Counted from the first letter of the stretch, positions 7,894 to 15,981 are shown. The stretch: DNA of 32,767 nt from Isoptericola halalbus (GCA_009663185.1 VJZX01000032.1:1-32767); one strand, 5' to 3'. The notes: generated by a model not told the origin, from the letters alone. Numbers and translations are program-made.

Positions 7894-8655
7894 ATGTCGT
7901 TCGTAGCCGCTCTGATTCTCGCCCTCGTGGGGCTCGTGCACTCCGTTCTCGGGGAGGCGGCCGTCCTGCGGCCCTTGCTCGCGTCGCCCGACTGGCGGAT
8001 CGGCATGCCGCGCCGGTACGCGAACCGTCTGCTGCGCGGGGCGTGGCACCTGACTTCCGTCGCGTGGTGGGCGCTCGCCGGGGCCTTGCTCGGGTGGTCG
8101 GTGCCCGTGGTCGTCGGCGTCCTGTGCCTGGTCTCCGGCGCGGTGATATTCGCCTTCGTGCCCGGGCACCTGGCGTGGCCGTTCTTCACGGCGGCCGGCC
8201 TGCTCGCCCTCGCCGCCGGCGGGGCGCTCCCCACGTCGGCGCTGTGGGGCGCGGCGGTGCTGGCCGTGGTTGCCGCCCTCGCCGCGGCCGGGTTCCACGC
8301 CGCGTGGGCCGCGGGCTCGACCGTGGGTGTCGCCGACGCACTGCCGCAGCATGCGGGGACGCGCGAGCCGCTCTGGAGCCCAGGGATCGGGCCGACCCTC
8401 GCAGTCGTCGCCGCGCTCCTCGCCTACGCGGTCGTCGTCGCGGCGCTCGTGCTCGGGGCCGACGGTGCGTGGTGGCGCTGGGTGGGCATCGCCGCGCTGG
8501 TCCTGCTGCTCGCCCGCGTCGTGGGCGACGCGCGGTACGTCGGCGTCCTCAAGCGCGTGCGCGACACCCGGTTCGCGCGCGCCGACGACCGGTACTGGAC
8601 GCCAGTCGTCGGTCTCCTCGCCGCAGGCGTCGCAGCCGCGCTCGCGCTCGGCTGA
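7894..8655 (+). CDS. Polytopic membrane protein with a DUF3995-like C-terminal half
   Basis: The 253-residue protein is strongly hydrophobic, with several membrane segments (near residues 1-20, 50-70, 73-90, 95-140, 165-205 and 235-253). The C-terminal part, RVVGDARYVGVLKRVRDTRFARADDRYWTPV, looks like DUF3995. The N-terminal half, with GLVHSVLGE and RLLRGAWHLTSVAWW, looks like a second small membrane unit, so the gene may be a fusion or internal duplication. Function is unknown. ATG 7894 is preceded by a strong GGAGGAA. It does not overlap mutM and probably has its own promoter in the 56-base gap, where no strong match was found. It converges on the next gene with only 10 bases between stops. 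Confidence 0.82.
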   Translation: MSFVAALILALVGLVHSVLGEAAVLRPLLASPDWRIGMPRRYANRLLRGAWHLTSVAWWALAGALLGWSVPVVVGVLCLVSGAVIFAFVPGHLAWPFFTAAGLLALAAGGALPTSALWGAAVLAVVAALAAAGFHAAWAAGSTVGVADALPQHAGTREPLWSPGIGPTLAVVAALLAYAVVVAALVLGADGAWWRWVGIAALVLLLARVVGDARYVGVLKRVRDTRFARADDRYWTPVVGLLAAGVAAALALG

Positions 8656-8665
8656 CGGCCCCCGC

Positions 8666-9610
8666 TCAGCGCGCGACGACGTTGCGCAGCCCTGCCGAAC
8701 CCGCGGCGAGCCAGGCGCGCAGCTGCTCGCTGACGAACGCGGCGGCCTGCTGCGGGCGGCCGCCCGCCACGTGCGGGGTCAGAATGAGGTTCGGCGCGTC
8801 CCACAGGGGCGAGTCCGCCGGCAGGGGCTCGGTCTCGGTCACGTCGAGCGCCGCCCCGGCGAGCGAGCCCTCGCGCAGCGCCGCGACGAGCGCCTCCTCG
8901 TCGACCGTGGCGCCGCGGCCGACGTTGACGAACCGCGCGTGCGGCGGGAGCTGGGCGAGCAGCGCGGCGTCGAGCACGTGGTGCGTCTCGGGCGTCGCCG
9001 GCAGCAGCGAGATCAGGATGTCGGTGGTGGGCAGGATCTCGGGCAGCGACTCGCGCGCGACGACAGGGTAGCCGTACCGCTCGCCCGCCGAGGAGGCGAC
9101 CCCCGTCACGCGCGCGCCGAGCGCGGTGAGCAGCGGCGACAGCCGGGCCGCGATCGAGCCGAAGCCCCAGATCGTCACCCGGGCTCCGGAGAGTGAGAAC
9201 CGTGACTCGGCGGCGGCCTGTTCGCGGGCGAGATCGCCGTCCCAGCGGTGCTCGTGCTGCGCCGCGAACGCTCGGTCGAACCGGCGCACCGTCGCCAGCA
9301 CGAGCGCGAGCGTGTGCTCCGTGACCGTCGAGTCGTGCAGCCCGCGCCCGGACGCGATCGTGACGTCCGGTCCGAAGCCCGCCGCCAGGGCCAGGTCCGG
9401 GCCGGCGTTGAGCGTCTGGACCCAGCGCAGGTTCGGCATGCGCCGGGCTGCGTCCTCCAGCACGCGCGGCGGGCTGGCCCAGGTCACGAGCGCGTCGGAG
9501 TCGAGGTGCTCGTCGGGAATCGGGTCGCGCATGACGTAGCGCGCGACCTCGACGCCCTCCACGTCGATCGTCAGGTCGAAGGGCACGTTGCCGGGGACGA
9601 GGATCTTCAC
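8666..9610 (-). CDS. D-isomer-specific 2-hydroxyacid dehydrogenase
   Basis: This is an NAD(P)-dependent oxidoreductase of the D-2-hydroxyacid dehydrogenase family, with unknown substrate. The 314-residue protein has a Rossmann nucleotide-binding segment (VTIWGFGSIAARL). The catalytic triad pattern is visible as Arg in NVGRGATVDE, Glu in DVTETEPL and His in LTPHVAGG. The start is a GTG (complement of 9608-9610). A TAGCCT box 8 bases upstream suggests a near-leaderless transcript. It is divergent from the FAD oxidoreductase gene, with 67 bases between them. Confidence 0.92.
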   Translation of the reverse strand: MKILVPGNVPFDLTIDVEGVEVARYVMRDPIPDEHLDSDALVTWASPPRVLEDAARRMPNLRWVQTLNAGPDLALAAGFGPDVTIASGRGLHDSTVTEHTLALVLATVRRFDRAFAAQHEHRWDGDLAREQAAAESRFSLSGARVTIWGFGSIAARLSPLLTALGARVTGVASSAGERYGYPVVARESLPEILPTTDILISLLPATPETHHVLDAALLAQLPPHARFVNVGRGATVDEEALVAALREGSLAGAALDVTETEPLPADSPLWDAPNLILTPHVAGGRPQQAAAFVSEQLRAWLAAGSAGLRNVVAR

Positions 9611-9618
9611 GGTCGGTG

Positions 9619-9671
9619 AGGCTACCGCTTCCCCGCGGGCTCGCGGTGTCTCCCGCGGTGTCTGTCACGAT
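9619..9671. promoter_or_regulatory. Divergent promoter region with -10-like boxes on both strands
   Basis: On the minus strand TAGCCT (complement of 9619-9624) ends 8 bases before the dehydrogenase GTG. On the plus strand CACGAT (9666-9671) ends 6 bases before the oxidoreductase ATG at 9678. Neither gene has a Shine-Dalgarno sequence at usual spacing, so both transcripts may be leaderless or nearly so. The -35 elements are not clear. Confidence 0.35.
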
Positions 9672-9677
9672 GGCCGC

Positions 9678-11255
9678 ATGACCTCGATCGCCTCGCGCTA
9701 CGACGCCGTCGTCGTCGGCGGGGGACACAACGGCCTGACCGCCGCCGCCTACCTCGCGCGCGCGGGCCGCCGGGTGCTCCTGCTCGAGCGCCTCGACCAC
9801 GTCGGCGGCGCCTCCGTCTCCGCGCCGGTGTTCGACGGCGTCGACGCGCGGCTCTCGCGGTACTCCTATCTCGTCTCGCTCCTGCCCCGGCAGGTCGTCG
9901 ACGAGCTCGGGCTCGCCCTCACGCTGCGGCGACGCCGGTTCGCCTCGTACACGCCGGTGGGCGACGCGGGCCTGCTCGTCGACACGGCGTCCGACGACGG
10001 TACGCGCGCGTCCTTCGCCGCCATCGGCGCACCGACGTCGGACCACGACGCGTGGCGGCGGTTCTGCGCCGCCACCGGCCGGCTCGCCGAACGGCTGTTC
10101 CCGACCATGACCGAGCCGCTCGTCTCGGCCAAGGAGGCTCGCGCGATCGTCGACGACGACACGATCTGGCGCGACGCCGCCGAGCGACCGCTCGGCGAGT
10201 CGCTGCGGGCGCGGTTCGCCCACGACGTCGTGCGCGGCGTGGTCGCGACCGACGGCCTCATCGGCACGTTCGCCGACCTCGACGAGGCCTCGCTGATCCA
10301 GAACCGCTGCTACCTCTACCACGTCATCGGCGGCGGCACGGGCAACTGGGACGTGCCGGTGGGCGGCATGGGAGCGGTCAGCGGGGCACTGCGTGACGCG
10401 GCCCTCGCGGCCGGCGCGACGATCGTCACGCGCGCCGAGGTCACCGTCGTGAGCCCGGGCGCGGGGGGCGGCGTCGAGGTCGCCTGGACCGACGACGACG
10501 GTGCCGCCCGCGGGGTGCGGGCCGGCGTCGTGCTCGCCGGGTGCGCGCCCGCGACGCTGGACCGCCTGCTCGCCGCCGGGGGAGCGGCGCCGTCGGGCAC
10601 CGCGACGCCCACACCGCCCGAGGGCGCCCAGCTCAAGGTCAACCTGCTGCTGCGGCGCCTGCCGCGACTGCGCGACGACGTCGACCCGGTCGCGGCGTTC
10701 AGCGGCACGTTCCACGTCAACGAGTCGTTCGACCAGCTCCAGACCGCGTACGCGCAGGCGGCTGCCGGGCGCATCCCCGAGCTGCCGCCGTGCGAGACCT
10801 ACTGCCACTCGCTCACCGACCCGTCGATCCTCGGGCCGTCGCTGCGGGCGCAGGGCGCACAGACGCTCACCGTGTTCGGGCTGCACCTGCCGGCACGACT
10901 CTTCCGCGAGGACAACGACGCCGCCCGCGAGGCGGCGCTCGAGGCCACGCTCGCCTCGATCGACTCGGTCCTGGCCGAGCCGATCTCCGACGTGCTGCTG
11001 CGAGACGGCGAGGGCCGGCCCTGCATCGAGGCCCGCACGCCCGTGGACCTCGAGGGCGACGTCGGGCTGCCGGGCGGCCACATCTTCCACCGCGACCTGT
11101 CGTGGCCGTGGGCCGAGTCCGACGACGAGGCCGGCCGCTGGGGGGTCGAGACCGACCACCGCGGCGTGCTCGTGTGCGGGGCGGGTGCGCGACGCGGTGG
11201 GGGAGTCAGCGGGATCCCGGGGCGGGCGGCGGCGATGGCGGTGCTGGGCGGGTGA
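9678..11255 (+). CDS. PYROXD2-like FAD-dependent oxidoreductase (phytoene desaturase superfamily)
   Basis: The 525-residue protein starts with an FAD-binding Rossmann motif (VVVGGGHNGLTAAAYLARAG, about residues 11-30). It ends with the family's second flavin-contact motif (VCGAGARRGGGVSGIPGRAAA). The length and the central GGGTGNWDVPVGGMGAVSGAL fit the NAD(P)/FAD-dependent group containing vertebrate PYROXD2. No carotenoid gene is adjacent, so a carotenoid role is not supported and the substrate is unknown. ATG 9678 is chosen because the motif lies at the expected distance. A longer in-frame reading from 9588 would run into the divergent gene's start. Confidence 0.9.
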   Translation: MTSIASRYDAVVVGGGHNGLTAAAYLARAGRRVLLLERLDHVGGASVSAPVFDGVDARLSRYSYLVSLLPRQVVDELGLALTLRRRRFASYTPVGDAGLLVDTASDDGTRASFAAIGAPTSDHDAWRRFCAATGRLAERLFPTMTEPLVSAKEARAIVDDDTIWRDAAERPLGESLRARFAHDVVRGVVATDGLIGTFADLDEASLIQNRCYLYHVIGGGTGNWDVPVGGMGAVSGALRDAALAAGATIVTRAEVTVVSPGAGGGVEVAWTDDDGAARGVRAGVVLAGCAPATLDRLLAAGGAAPSGTATPTPPEGAQLKVNLLLRRLPRLRDDVDPVAAFSGTFHVNESFDQLQTAYAQAAAGRIPELPPCETYCHSLTDPSILGPSLRAQGAQTLTVFGLHLPARLFREDNDAAREAALEATLASIDSVLAEPISDVLLRDGEGRPCIEARTPVDLEGDVGLPGGHIFHRDLSWPWAESDDEAGRWGVETDHRGVLVCGAGARRGGGVSGIPGRAAAMAVLGG

Positions 11256-11273
11256 GTCCGTCGGGCCTGCCGC

Positions 11274-11352
11274 CGGGTCGGGAGACGACCTTCGCTCGAA
11301 TGAGTCGGTCGCTGCGCTCCCTCTGCTCTCGCTCACGCCGTCTCCCGACCCG
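11274..11352. terminator. 14-bp inverted repeat between convergent genes (candidate bidirectional terminator)
   Basis: The arms CGGGTCGGGAGACG (11274-11287) and CGTCTCCCGACCCG (11339-11352) are perfectly complementary, with a 51-base loop. They fill the 115-base gap between the convergent oxidoreductase and cydC. There is no T-run and the loop is long, so a simple intrinsic terminator is only one reading; a dispersed repeat is another. Confidence 0.45.
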
Positions 11353-11370
11353 ACGACCGGACGGTCGGCG

Positions 11371-13107
11371 TCACGGCGTGGGCGTGAGCTCCTGGGACGA
11401 GGCCCAGGCGTAGGCCTGCTCGCTGCCCAGCAGGTCCGCGTGCGTACCCCGCGCGACGACGGTCGCGGGTGTGTCGCCGGCGTGCGCGACGGCGTCGTCC
11501 CGGCCGAGCAGGAGGACCTCGTCGGCGACGTCGAGCGGCGCGAGCCGGTGCGACGCGACGACGACGGCACGCCCGGTGGTGCGCGCGTGCTCGGCCAGGG
11601 TGCGCACGAGCGCGTCGGCGGTGGCGGCGTCGAGATGCTCGGCGGGCTCGTCGACGAGCAGGACGCGCGCCGGGGAGAGCAGCGCCCGTGCGACGAGCAG
11701 GCGGCGGCGCTCACCGCCCGAGACGTCGGCCGCACCGGTGCCGAGCAGGGTGTCGAGCCCGTCGGGGAGCGTGGCGAGCCAGCCGTCGAGGCCGACGTCG
11801 GCGAGCGCCGCGCATGCCTCGTCGGGAGTGACGTCGGCGCGCGCGAGGCGGAGGTTCTCCAGGACCGTGGTGCCGAACAGGTGCCCGTCCTCGGCGACGA
11901 ACAGCGCGTCGTCGCCGGTGACCGTGCCCGCGACCGGCGGCAGGAGGCCGGCCGTCGTGAGCAGCAGCGTCGTCTTTCCGACCCCCGACGGCCCGGCCAG
12001 AGCGACCACGCAGCCGGGCCGCAGGTCGAGGTCGACGCCCGCGACAGCCGTCGTGCCGTCCCAGCCCGCGGCCACGCTACGCAGCTCGAGCACCGCCCCG
12101 GTGTCAGGACCACGCCCACGCGGACGCGGGGCCGAGCCTGACAGCTCGCAGGAGGGCAGCAGCTCCACGATGCGTCGCGCGGCCTCGCGCGAGCGCCGCA
12201 GCTGCACGGCCGCGGCGGGCAGCGCCTGGGTCGCCTCGAACACCGCGAGGGGCGTGAGCACGACGACGGCGAGCTCGACGGGCGGGAGCGTCCCTGCGAG
12301 GGTCGCCGGGATTCCGAGCAGGAGCGAGCACACCACGGCGAGGAGCTGCGCGCCCGTCCCCACCGCCGCGGCGAGCGCTCCCGACCGGGCACCGTCGTCG
12401 GTTGCGGCGGCTAGCCGCGCGTCGGCGGCCCGCAGCCCGGCGAGCCGCTGGTCGAGCCGTCCGGCGACACGCAGCTGCTGACCGTCCTCGAGCAGCTCGA
12501 GGCTACGCGCGGTCACCTCCGCCCGCGCGTCGGCGCTCCGCCGCTCGACGTCCGCTGCCGAGCGCGCCGCGAGGCACGGCGCGAGCACCCCGGCGAGCAG
12601 GAGGCAGCCGAGCAGGGCCAGCCCGGCCACCGGTAGGAACGCCCCGACGAGTGCCACGGAGCCCAGGCCAAGCACCGCGGCGACACCGGTCGGGACGAGG
12701 GCTCGCACGACGACGTCGCCCACGGCGTCGACGTCGGCGCCGACGCGCGCGAGCAGGTCGCCCCGGCGCAGCGCGACGACCCCGGTGACGGGTCCGCGCG
12801 TCAGCGCGTCGTACAGGTTCGCCCGCAGCGCGGCCATGCCGCGCAGGGCGACGTCGTGCGACGCGAGCCGCTCGAGGTACCGGAACACGCCGCGCCCGAT
12901 GCCGAACGCGCGCACGCTCACGACCGCGACCGACAGCTGCAGGACCGGGGGCATCTGCGACGCGCGGGCGATGAGCCAGGCGGAGACCGCGGCCAGCGCG
13001 ACGGAGGAGCCCAGCGCGAGCGTCCCCAGCGCCACGGCCCGGACCGCGCGGCTCCAGCGCACCTCGAGCAGGGGCAGCATCCGCCGCAGCGGGTCAGGCG
13101 AACGCAT
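11371..13107 (-). CDS. cydC: Heterodimeric thiol ABC exporter subunit CydC
   Basis: CydC pairs with CydD to form an ABC exporter that moves reduced thiols (and possibly heme) and is needed to assemble cytochrome bd. The 578-residue protein has an N-terminal six-helix membrane domain (about residues 15-300) and an ATPase domain. Walker A is GPSGVGKT (372-379), the signature is VSGGERRR, Walker B is VLLVDEP, and the switch His is in ASHR. The Q-loop reads VAEDGHLF, with Glu in place of the usual Gln and a short Walker A to Q-loop distance of 28 residues. I recall this as usual in actinobacterial CydC. The ATG overlaps the end of cydD by 14 bases. A possible decayed palindromic repeat begins at ELS 321-323 in the linker. 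Confidence 0.95.
   Translation of the reverse strand: MRSPDPLRRMLPLLEVRWSRAVRAVALGTLALGSSVALAAVSAWLIARASQMPPVLQLSVAVVSVRAFGIGRGVFRYLERLASHDVALRGMAALRANLYDALTRGPVTGVVALRRGDLLARVGADVDAVGDVVVRALVPTGVAAVLGLGSVALVGAFLPVAGLALLGCLLLAGVLAPCLAARSAADVERRSADARAEVTARSLELLEDGQQLRVAGRLDQRLAGLRAADARLAAATDDGARSGALAAAVGTGAQLLAVVCSLLLGIPATLAGTLPPVELAVVVLTPLAVFEATQALPAAAVQLRRSREAARRIVELLPSCELSGSAPRPRGRGPDTGAVLELRSVAAGWDGTTAVAGVDLDLRPGCVVALAGPSGVGKTTLLLTTAGLLPPVAGTVTGDDALFVAEDGHLFGTTVLENLRLARADVTPDEACAALADVGLDGWLATLPDGLDTLLGTGAADVSGGERRRLLVARALLSPARVLLVDEPAEHLDAATADALVRTLAEHARTTGRAVVVASHRLAPLDVADEVLLLGRDDAVAHAGDTPATVVARGTHADLLGSEQAYAWASSQELTPTP
12095..12150 (-). repeat. Possible decayed third copy of the 56-bp palindromic repeat (in cydC)
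   Basis: CTGACAGCTCGC (12138-12149) is a 12-base exact match to the reverse complement of the left end of copy A. A TGTCAG (12102-12107) lies exactly 30 bases away, the same interior length as copies A and B. The other end and the interior have diverged. On the coding strand it starts with in-frame codons for Glu-Leu-Ser, as do the other two copies. Confidence 0.45.
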
Positions 13108-14908
13108 GTGTGACCTCCCGTGCCTCGACGTCGACGACCTGGTCGGCGAGGGCGAGCAGCGACGCGCGGTGGGCGACGACCACCACGGTGCGCCCGGCGT
13201 CGCGCCAGGCCCGCACGGTGTCGAGCACGACCTGCTCGCCGCGGGCGTCGAGGTGGGCGGTGGGCTCGTCGAGCACGACGAGCGGGCGCTCGGCCCCGGT
13301 GAGCAGCGCGGCCGTGAGCGCGACGCGCTGACGCTGGCCCACGCTGAGGCCCACGCCGCCGAGCCCGGTGCGCGTGTCCCAGCCGTCGGGCAGCCCGGCG
13401 ACGACGGTGTCGAGGCCCGTCGTCGCCGCGGCGGCCGCGAGCGCGTCGTCGGGCACCTCGCGGCCGTCCGTCACGACGTCGCGCACCGTGCCGGGCGGGA
13501 GCGACGGCCGCTGTGGCACCCACGTGACGTGCGACCACCACGACGCCGGGTCGACGGCGGCCAGATCCAGCGAGCTGTCAGAGCTCCGTGACCCTCCCAG
13601 GTCACCGGCGTCTGACAACTCCGCCGGCGCGGGCTCGAGGAGGACGCGTCCGGAATCGGGGTGCAGCAGGCCGAGCAGCACGAGCGCCGCCGTCGACTTG
13701 CCGGCACCGCTCGGACCGCGCAGCGCGACGACACGCCCGCCGCCGGGGCGCCCGGTGCCGAGCGGGATGCGCGCGCTCAGGCCCGACGGCGCCTCGACGC
13801 CACGCTCGCCCGCGCGGACGGTCACTCCGTCGAGCACGAGCGTGCTCCCCGCGAGCGCCGGCACCTCGCTGTGAGCGGGCTCGTGGCCCACCGGGGTGCC
13901 TTCGAGAGGGCCACGAGCCCCCTCACAACCGTGCGGCACGGGGGTCTCGAGGACGGCGAATGCGCGCTCGGCGGCCGCGAGCCCGTCGGTCGAGGCGTGA
14001 AACTCCGCGCCGACGCGTCGCAGCGGCAGGTACACCTCGGGCGCCAGCACCAGCACCGCGATCGCCGGCACGAGCCCCATCCCGCCGTGCACGAGCCGCA
14101 GGCCCACGCCCACCGCGACGACCGCCACGGACAGGGTCGTGAGCAGCTCGAGGACCATCCCCGACAGGAACGCGACGCGCAGCGTGCCCATCGTCGCCCG
14201 CCGGGACGCCTCGCCCAGCGCCCGCACGCGCGCGCCCGGACCCGTCTCGCGGCCGAACGCACGCAGCGTCGGCAGGCCGGCGAGCAGGTCGAGGACCTGC
14301 GCCCCGAGGCGCTCGATGGTGCGCAGCCGCCGCTCGGACGTGCCCGCCGTCATGACGCCCACGAGCCACATGAACAGCGGCACGAGCGGGATCGTCGCCG
14401 CGAGGACGACGGCCGAGACCCAGTCGACGCCGAGCACGACGAGCACGAGCACAGGCGTCACGAGCGCGGTGAGCAGAAGCTGGGGCAGGTAGCGCACAAG
14501 GTACGGTTCGAGGTCGTCCAGGCCACGCGTCGCGAGCGTCGCGACGGCGGCCGGATCGCCCGCGCCCGACGCCCGCGGCCCGAGCAAGACCGCGTGCGCC
14601 ACGACCTGCTCGCGCAGCTCGCCCACGACGCGCGGGGCGGCCCGCTGCGCGAACCGCTCCTGCGCCCACGCCACGCCCGCCCGCGCCACCAGGACGCCCG
14701 CGAGCACGCCGACCCACCGCCAGACCGGCTCGAACGGGACCGTGACGCCGTCGCTCGTCGAGATCACGACGGGCCCGAGCGCGTGGGCGATCGCGAACGC
14801 CTGCACGACGACGAGACCGGCCGCGGCAGCGCCGAGCAAAGCCGTGAGCACAACGTAGGCACGGGCGGCGCGGGCACGCCGCAGCAGGCGGGGGTCGAGG
14901 GGCTTCAC
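13094..14908 (-). CDS. cydD: Thiol ABC exporter subunit CydD, with an in-frame repeat insertion
   Basis: CydD is the partner of CydC in the exporter required for cytochrome bd maturation. The 604-residue protein has a membrane domain (about residues 10-315) and an ATPase domain. Walker A is GPSGAGKS (398-405), the Q-loop is WVPQ with Q466, the signature is LSVGQRQRV, Walker B is LVVLDEP, and the switch His is in VAHR. From the Walker A lysine to the Q-loop glutamine there are 62 residues, against about 40-45 in most ABC proteins. The excess coincides with a 56-bp palindromic repeat translated in frame. A second long hairpin lies in the linker. GTG 14908 is a conventional start; a CTG at 14923 has AGGAGG 7 bases upstream and could be the real one. 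Longer readings are antisense to cydB. Confidence 0.93.
   Translation of the reverse strand: MKPLDPRLLRRARAARAYVVLTALLGAAAAGLVVVQAFAIAHALGPVVISTSDGVTVPFEPVWRWVGVLAGVLVARAGVAWAQERFAQRAAPRVVGELREQVVAHAVLLGPRASGAGDPAAVATLATRGLDDLEPYLVRYLPQLLLTALVTPVLVLVVLGVDWVSAVVLAATIPLVPLFMWLVGVMTAGTSERRLRTIERLGAQVLDLLAGLPTLRAFGRETGPGARVRALGEASRRATMGTLRVAFLSGMVLELLTTLSVAVVAVGVGLRLVHGGMGLVPAIAVLVLAPEVYLPLRRVGAEFHASTDGLAAAERAFAVLETPVPHGCEGARGPLEGTPVGHEPAHSEVPALAGSTLVLDGVTVRAGERGVEAPSGLSARIPLGTGRPGGGRVVALRGPSGAGKSTAALVLLGLLHPDSGRVLLEPAPAELSDAGDLGGSRSSDSSLDLAAVDPASWWSHVTWVPQRPSLPPGTVRDVVTDGREVPDDALAAAAATTGLDTVVAGLPDGWDTRTGLGGVGLSVGQRQRVALTAALLTGAERPLVVLDEPTAHLDARGEQVVLDTVRAWRDAGRTVVVVAHRASLLALADQVVDVEAREVTHAFA
13569..13624 (-). 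repeat. 56-bp palindromic repeat, copy B (translated in frame inside cydD)
   Basis: The two 13-base ends are identical to copy A at 4049-4104 in plus-strand orientation. The 30-base interior matches copy A better in reverse complement (21 of 30) than directly (16 of 30), as expected for a palindromic core. It holds GTGACC-CTCCCA-GGTCAC. On the cydD coding strand the core starts at residue 430 as Glu-Leu-Ser. It encodes AELSDAGDLGGSRSSDSS, a stretch with no counterpart in the ABC fold between DSGRVLLEP and DLAAVDPASW. Confidence 0.8.
13871..13926. repeat. 19-bp near-perfect inverted repeat inside the cydD linker
   Basis: GTGAGCGGGCTCGTGGCCC (13871-13889) and GGGCCACGAGCCCCCTCAC (13908-13926) pair with one mismatch around an 18-base loop. 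The 56-base hairpin lies in coding sequence for about residues 328-346 of CydD, between the membrane and ATPase domains. It encodes the Gly/Pro-rich stretch CEGARGPLEGTPVGHEPAH. Its sequence is unrelated to copies A and B. Confidence 0.7.
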
Positions 14909-14919
14909 GGCTGCGGCGG

Positions 14920-15981
14920 TCAGAACGCCGCCTCCTTGATCTTCTGCCAGGTCAGGCCTGCCGGTGCGGGGATGTGGTCGGTCGTGAGCCGGCGGCGGAA
15001 CACCCAGTAGGTCCACGACTGGTACACGATGACGAGCGGGGTCAGGAACACCGCCACCCAGGTCATGATCCGCAGCGTGTACGGCGTCGAGGAGGCCTCG
15101 GCGATCGAGAGCGGCTCGCCGCCGTCGAGCCCGGGCATCACGTCGGGGAACATCGAGCCGAAGATCAGCACGACCGCGGCCACGATCGCGCCGGCCGAGA
15201 GCGTGAAGGCCCAGCCCTCGCGCCCGGCACGGTTGGTCACCACGACGCCCACGAGCGCCGCCGCGGCCACGGCGACGGCCGCCCACGTCCAGGAGACCGA
15301 GTACGCCACCTGCGCCCAGACCGCCCAGCCACCCGCCACGATCACGGCCAGGCCCGAGAGCACCTGAGCGTGTGCGCGGGCGCGACCGCGGATCTCGCCG
15401 TCGGTCTTGAGCGCGACGAAGACCGCGCCGTGCAGGAGGAACAGCGTCAGTGTCGTCAGCCCGCCGAGCAGGGCGAACGGGTTGAGCAGCGCCCAGAACC
15501 CGCCCACGTACTGGTGGTCGGCGTCGAGCACGACGCCGCGCACGAGGTTGGCGAACGCGACGCCCCACAGCACCGCCGGGACCCACGAGCCGACCTGGAT
15601 CGCCAGGTCGCACCGGCGTGCCCAGGCGGCGTCGGCGATCTTGCCGCGGTACTCGAACGCGACGCCACGCACGATCAGCGCGACCAGGATGATCAGCAGC
15701 GGCAGGTAGAAGCCCGAGAAGAGCGTCGCGTACCACTCGGGGAAGGCGGCGAACGTCGCGCCGCCGGCCGTCAGGAGCCACACCTCGTTGCCGTCCCAGA
15801 CGGGTCCGATCGTGTTGACCAGGACGCGGCGCTCCTTCTCACGCTGCTCGGCGCTGCCGCGCGGCAGGATCGAGACGAGCATGCCGACGCCGAAGTCGAA
15901 CCCCTCGAGCACGAGGTAGCCCGTCCAGAGGACGGCGATGATGACGAACCACAGGATCGCGAGGTCGACCGGAAGGTCCAT
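14920..15981 (-). CDS. cydB: Cytochrome bd ubiquinol/menaquinol oxidase subunit II
   Basis: CydB is the second large membrane subunit of cytochrome bd, a high-affinity quinol oxidase that does not pump protons. The 353-residue protein starts MDLPVDLAILWFVIIAVLWTG and contains the conserved EGFDFGVGML and WDGNEVWLLTAGG segments, with about nine membrane helices. The ATG at 15981 lies 25 bases after the cydA stop. The last codons (AAGGAGGCGG) appear to double as the ribosome binding site of cydD. Confidence 0.97.
   Translation of the reverse strand: MDLPVDLAILWFVIIAVLWTGYLVLEGFDFGVGMLVSILPRGSAEQREKERRVLVNTIGPVWDGNEVWLLTAGGATFAAFPEWYATLFSGFYLPLLIILVALIVRGVAFEYRGKIADAAWARRCDLAIQVGSWVPAVLWGVAFANLVRGVVLDADHQYVGGFWALLNPFALLGGLTTLTLFLLHGAVFVALKTDGEIRGRARAHAQVLSGLAVIVAGGWAVWAQVAYSVSWTWAAVAVAAAALVGVVVTNRAGREGWAFTLSAGAIVAAVVLIFGSMFPDVMPGLDGGEPLSIAEASSTPYTLRIMTWVAVFLTPLVIVYQSWTYWVFRRRLTTDHIPAPAGLTWQKIKEAAF

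Noticed and set aside
9678-11255. Annotation of the FAD oxidoreductase as a carotenoid phytoene desaturase
   Set aside because: No phytoene synthase or other carotenoid gene is near, and the sequence pattern fits the PYROXD2-like group better.
11256-11370. Possible small gene in the gap between the oxidoreductase and cydC
   Set aside because: No frame with a start, ribosome binding site and plausible composition is present; the gap is explained by the inverted repeat.
8424-12392. 1322-codon minus-strand frame across the oxidoreductase and cydC
   Set aside because: It overlaps recognised genes in other frames, has low-complexity Arg/Ser/Pro composition, and only shadows conserved coding sequence.
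14909-15781. Upstream extension of the cydD frame to 895 residues
   Set aside because: The added part is out of frame with and inside cydB, lacks homology, and is rich in Arg/Gly; the CydD family begins near KPLDPRLLRRA.
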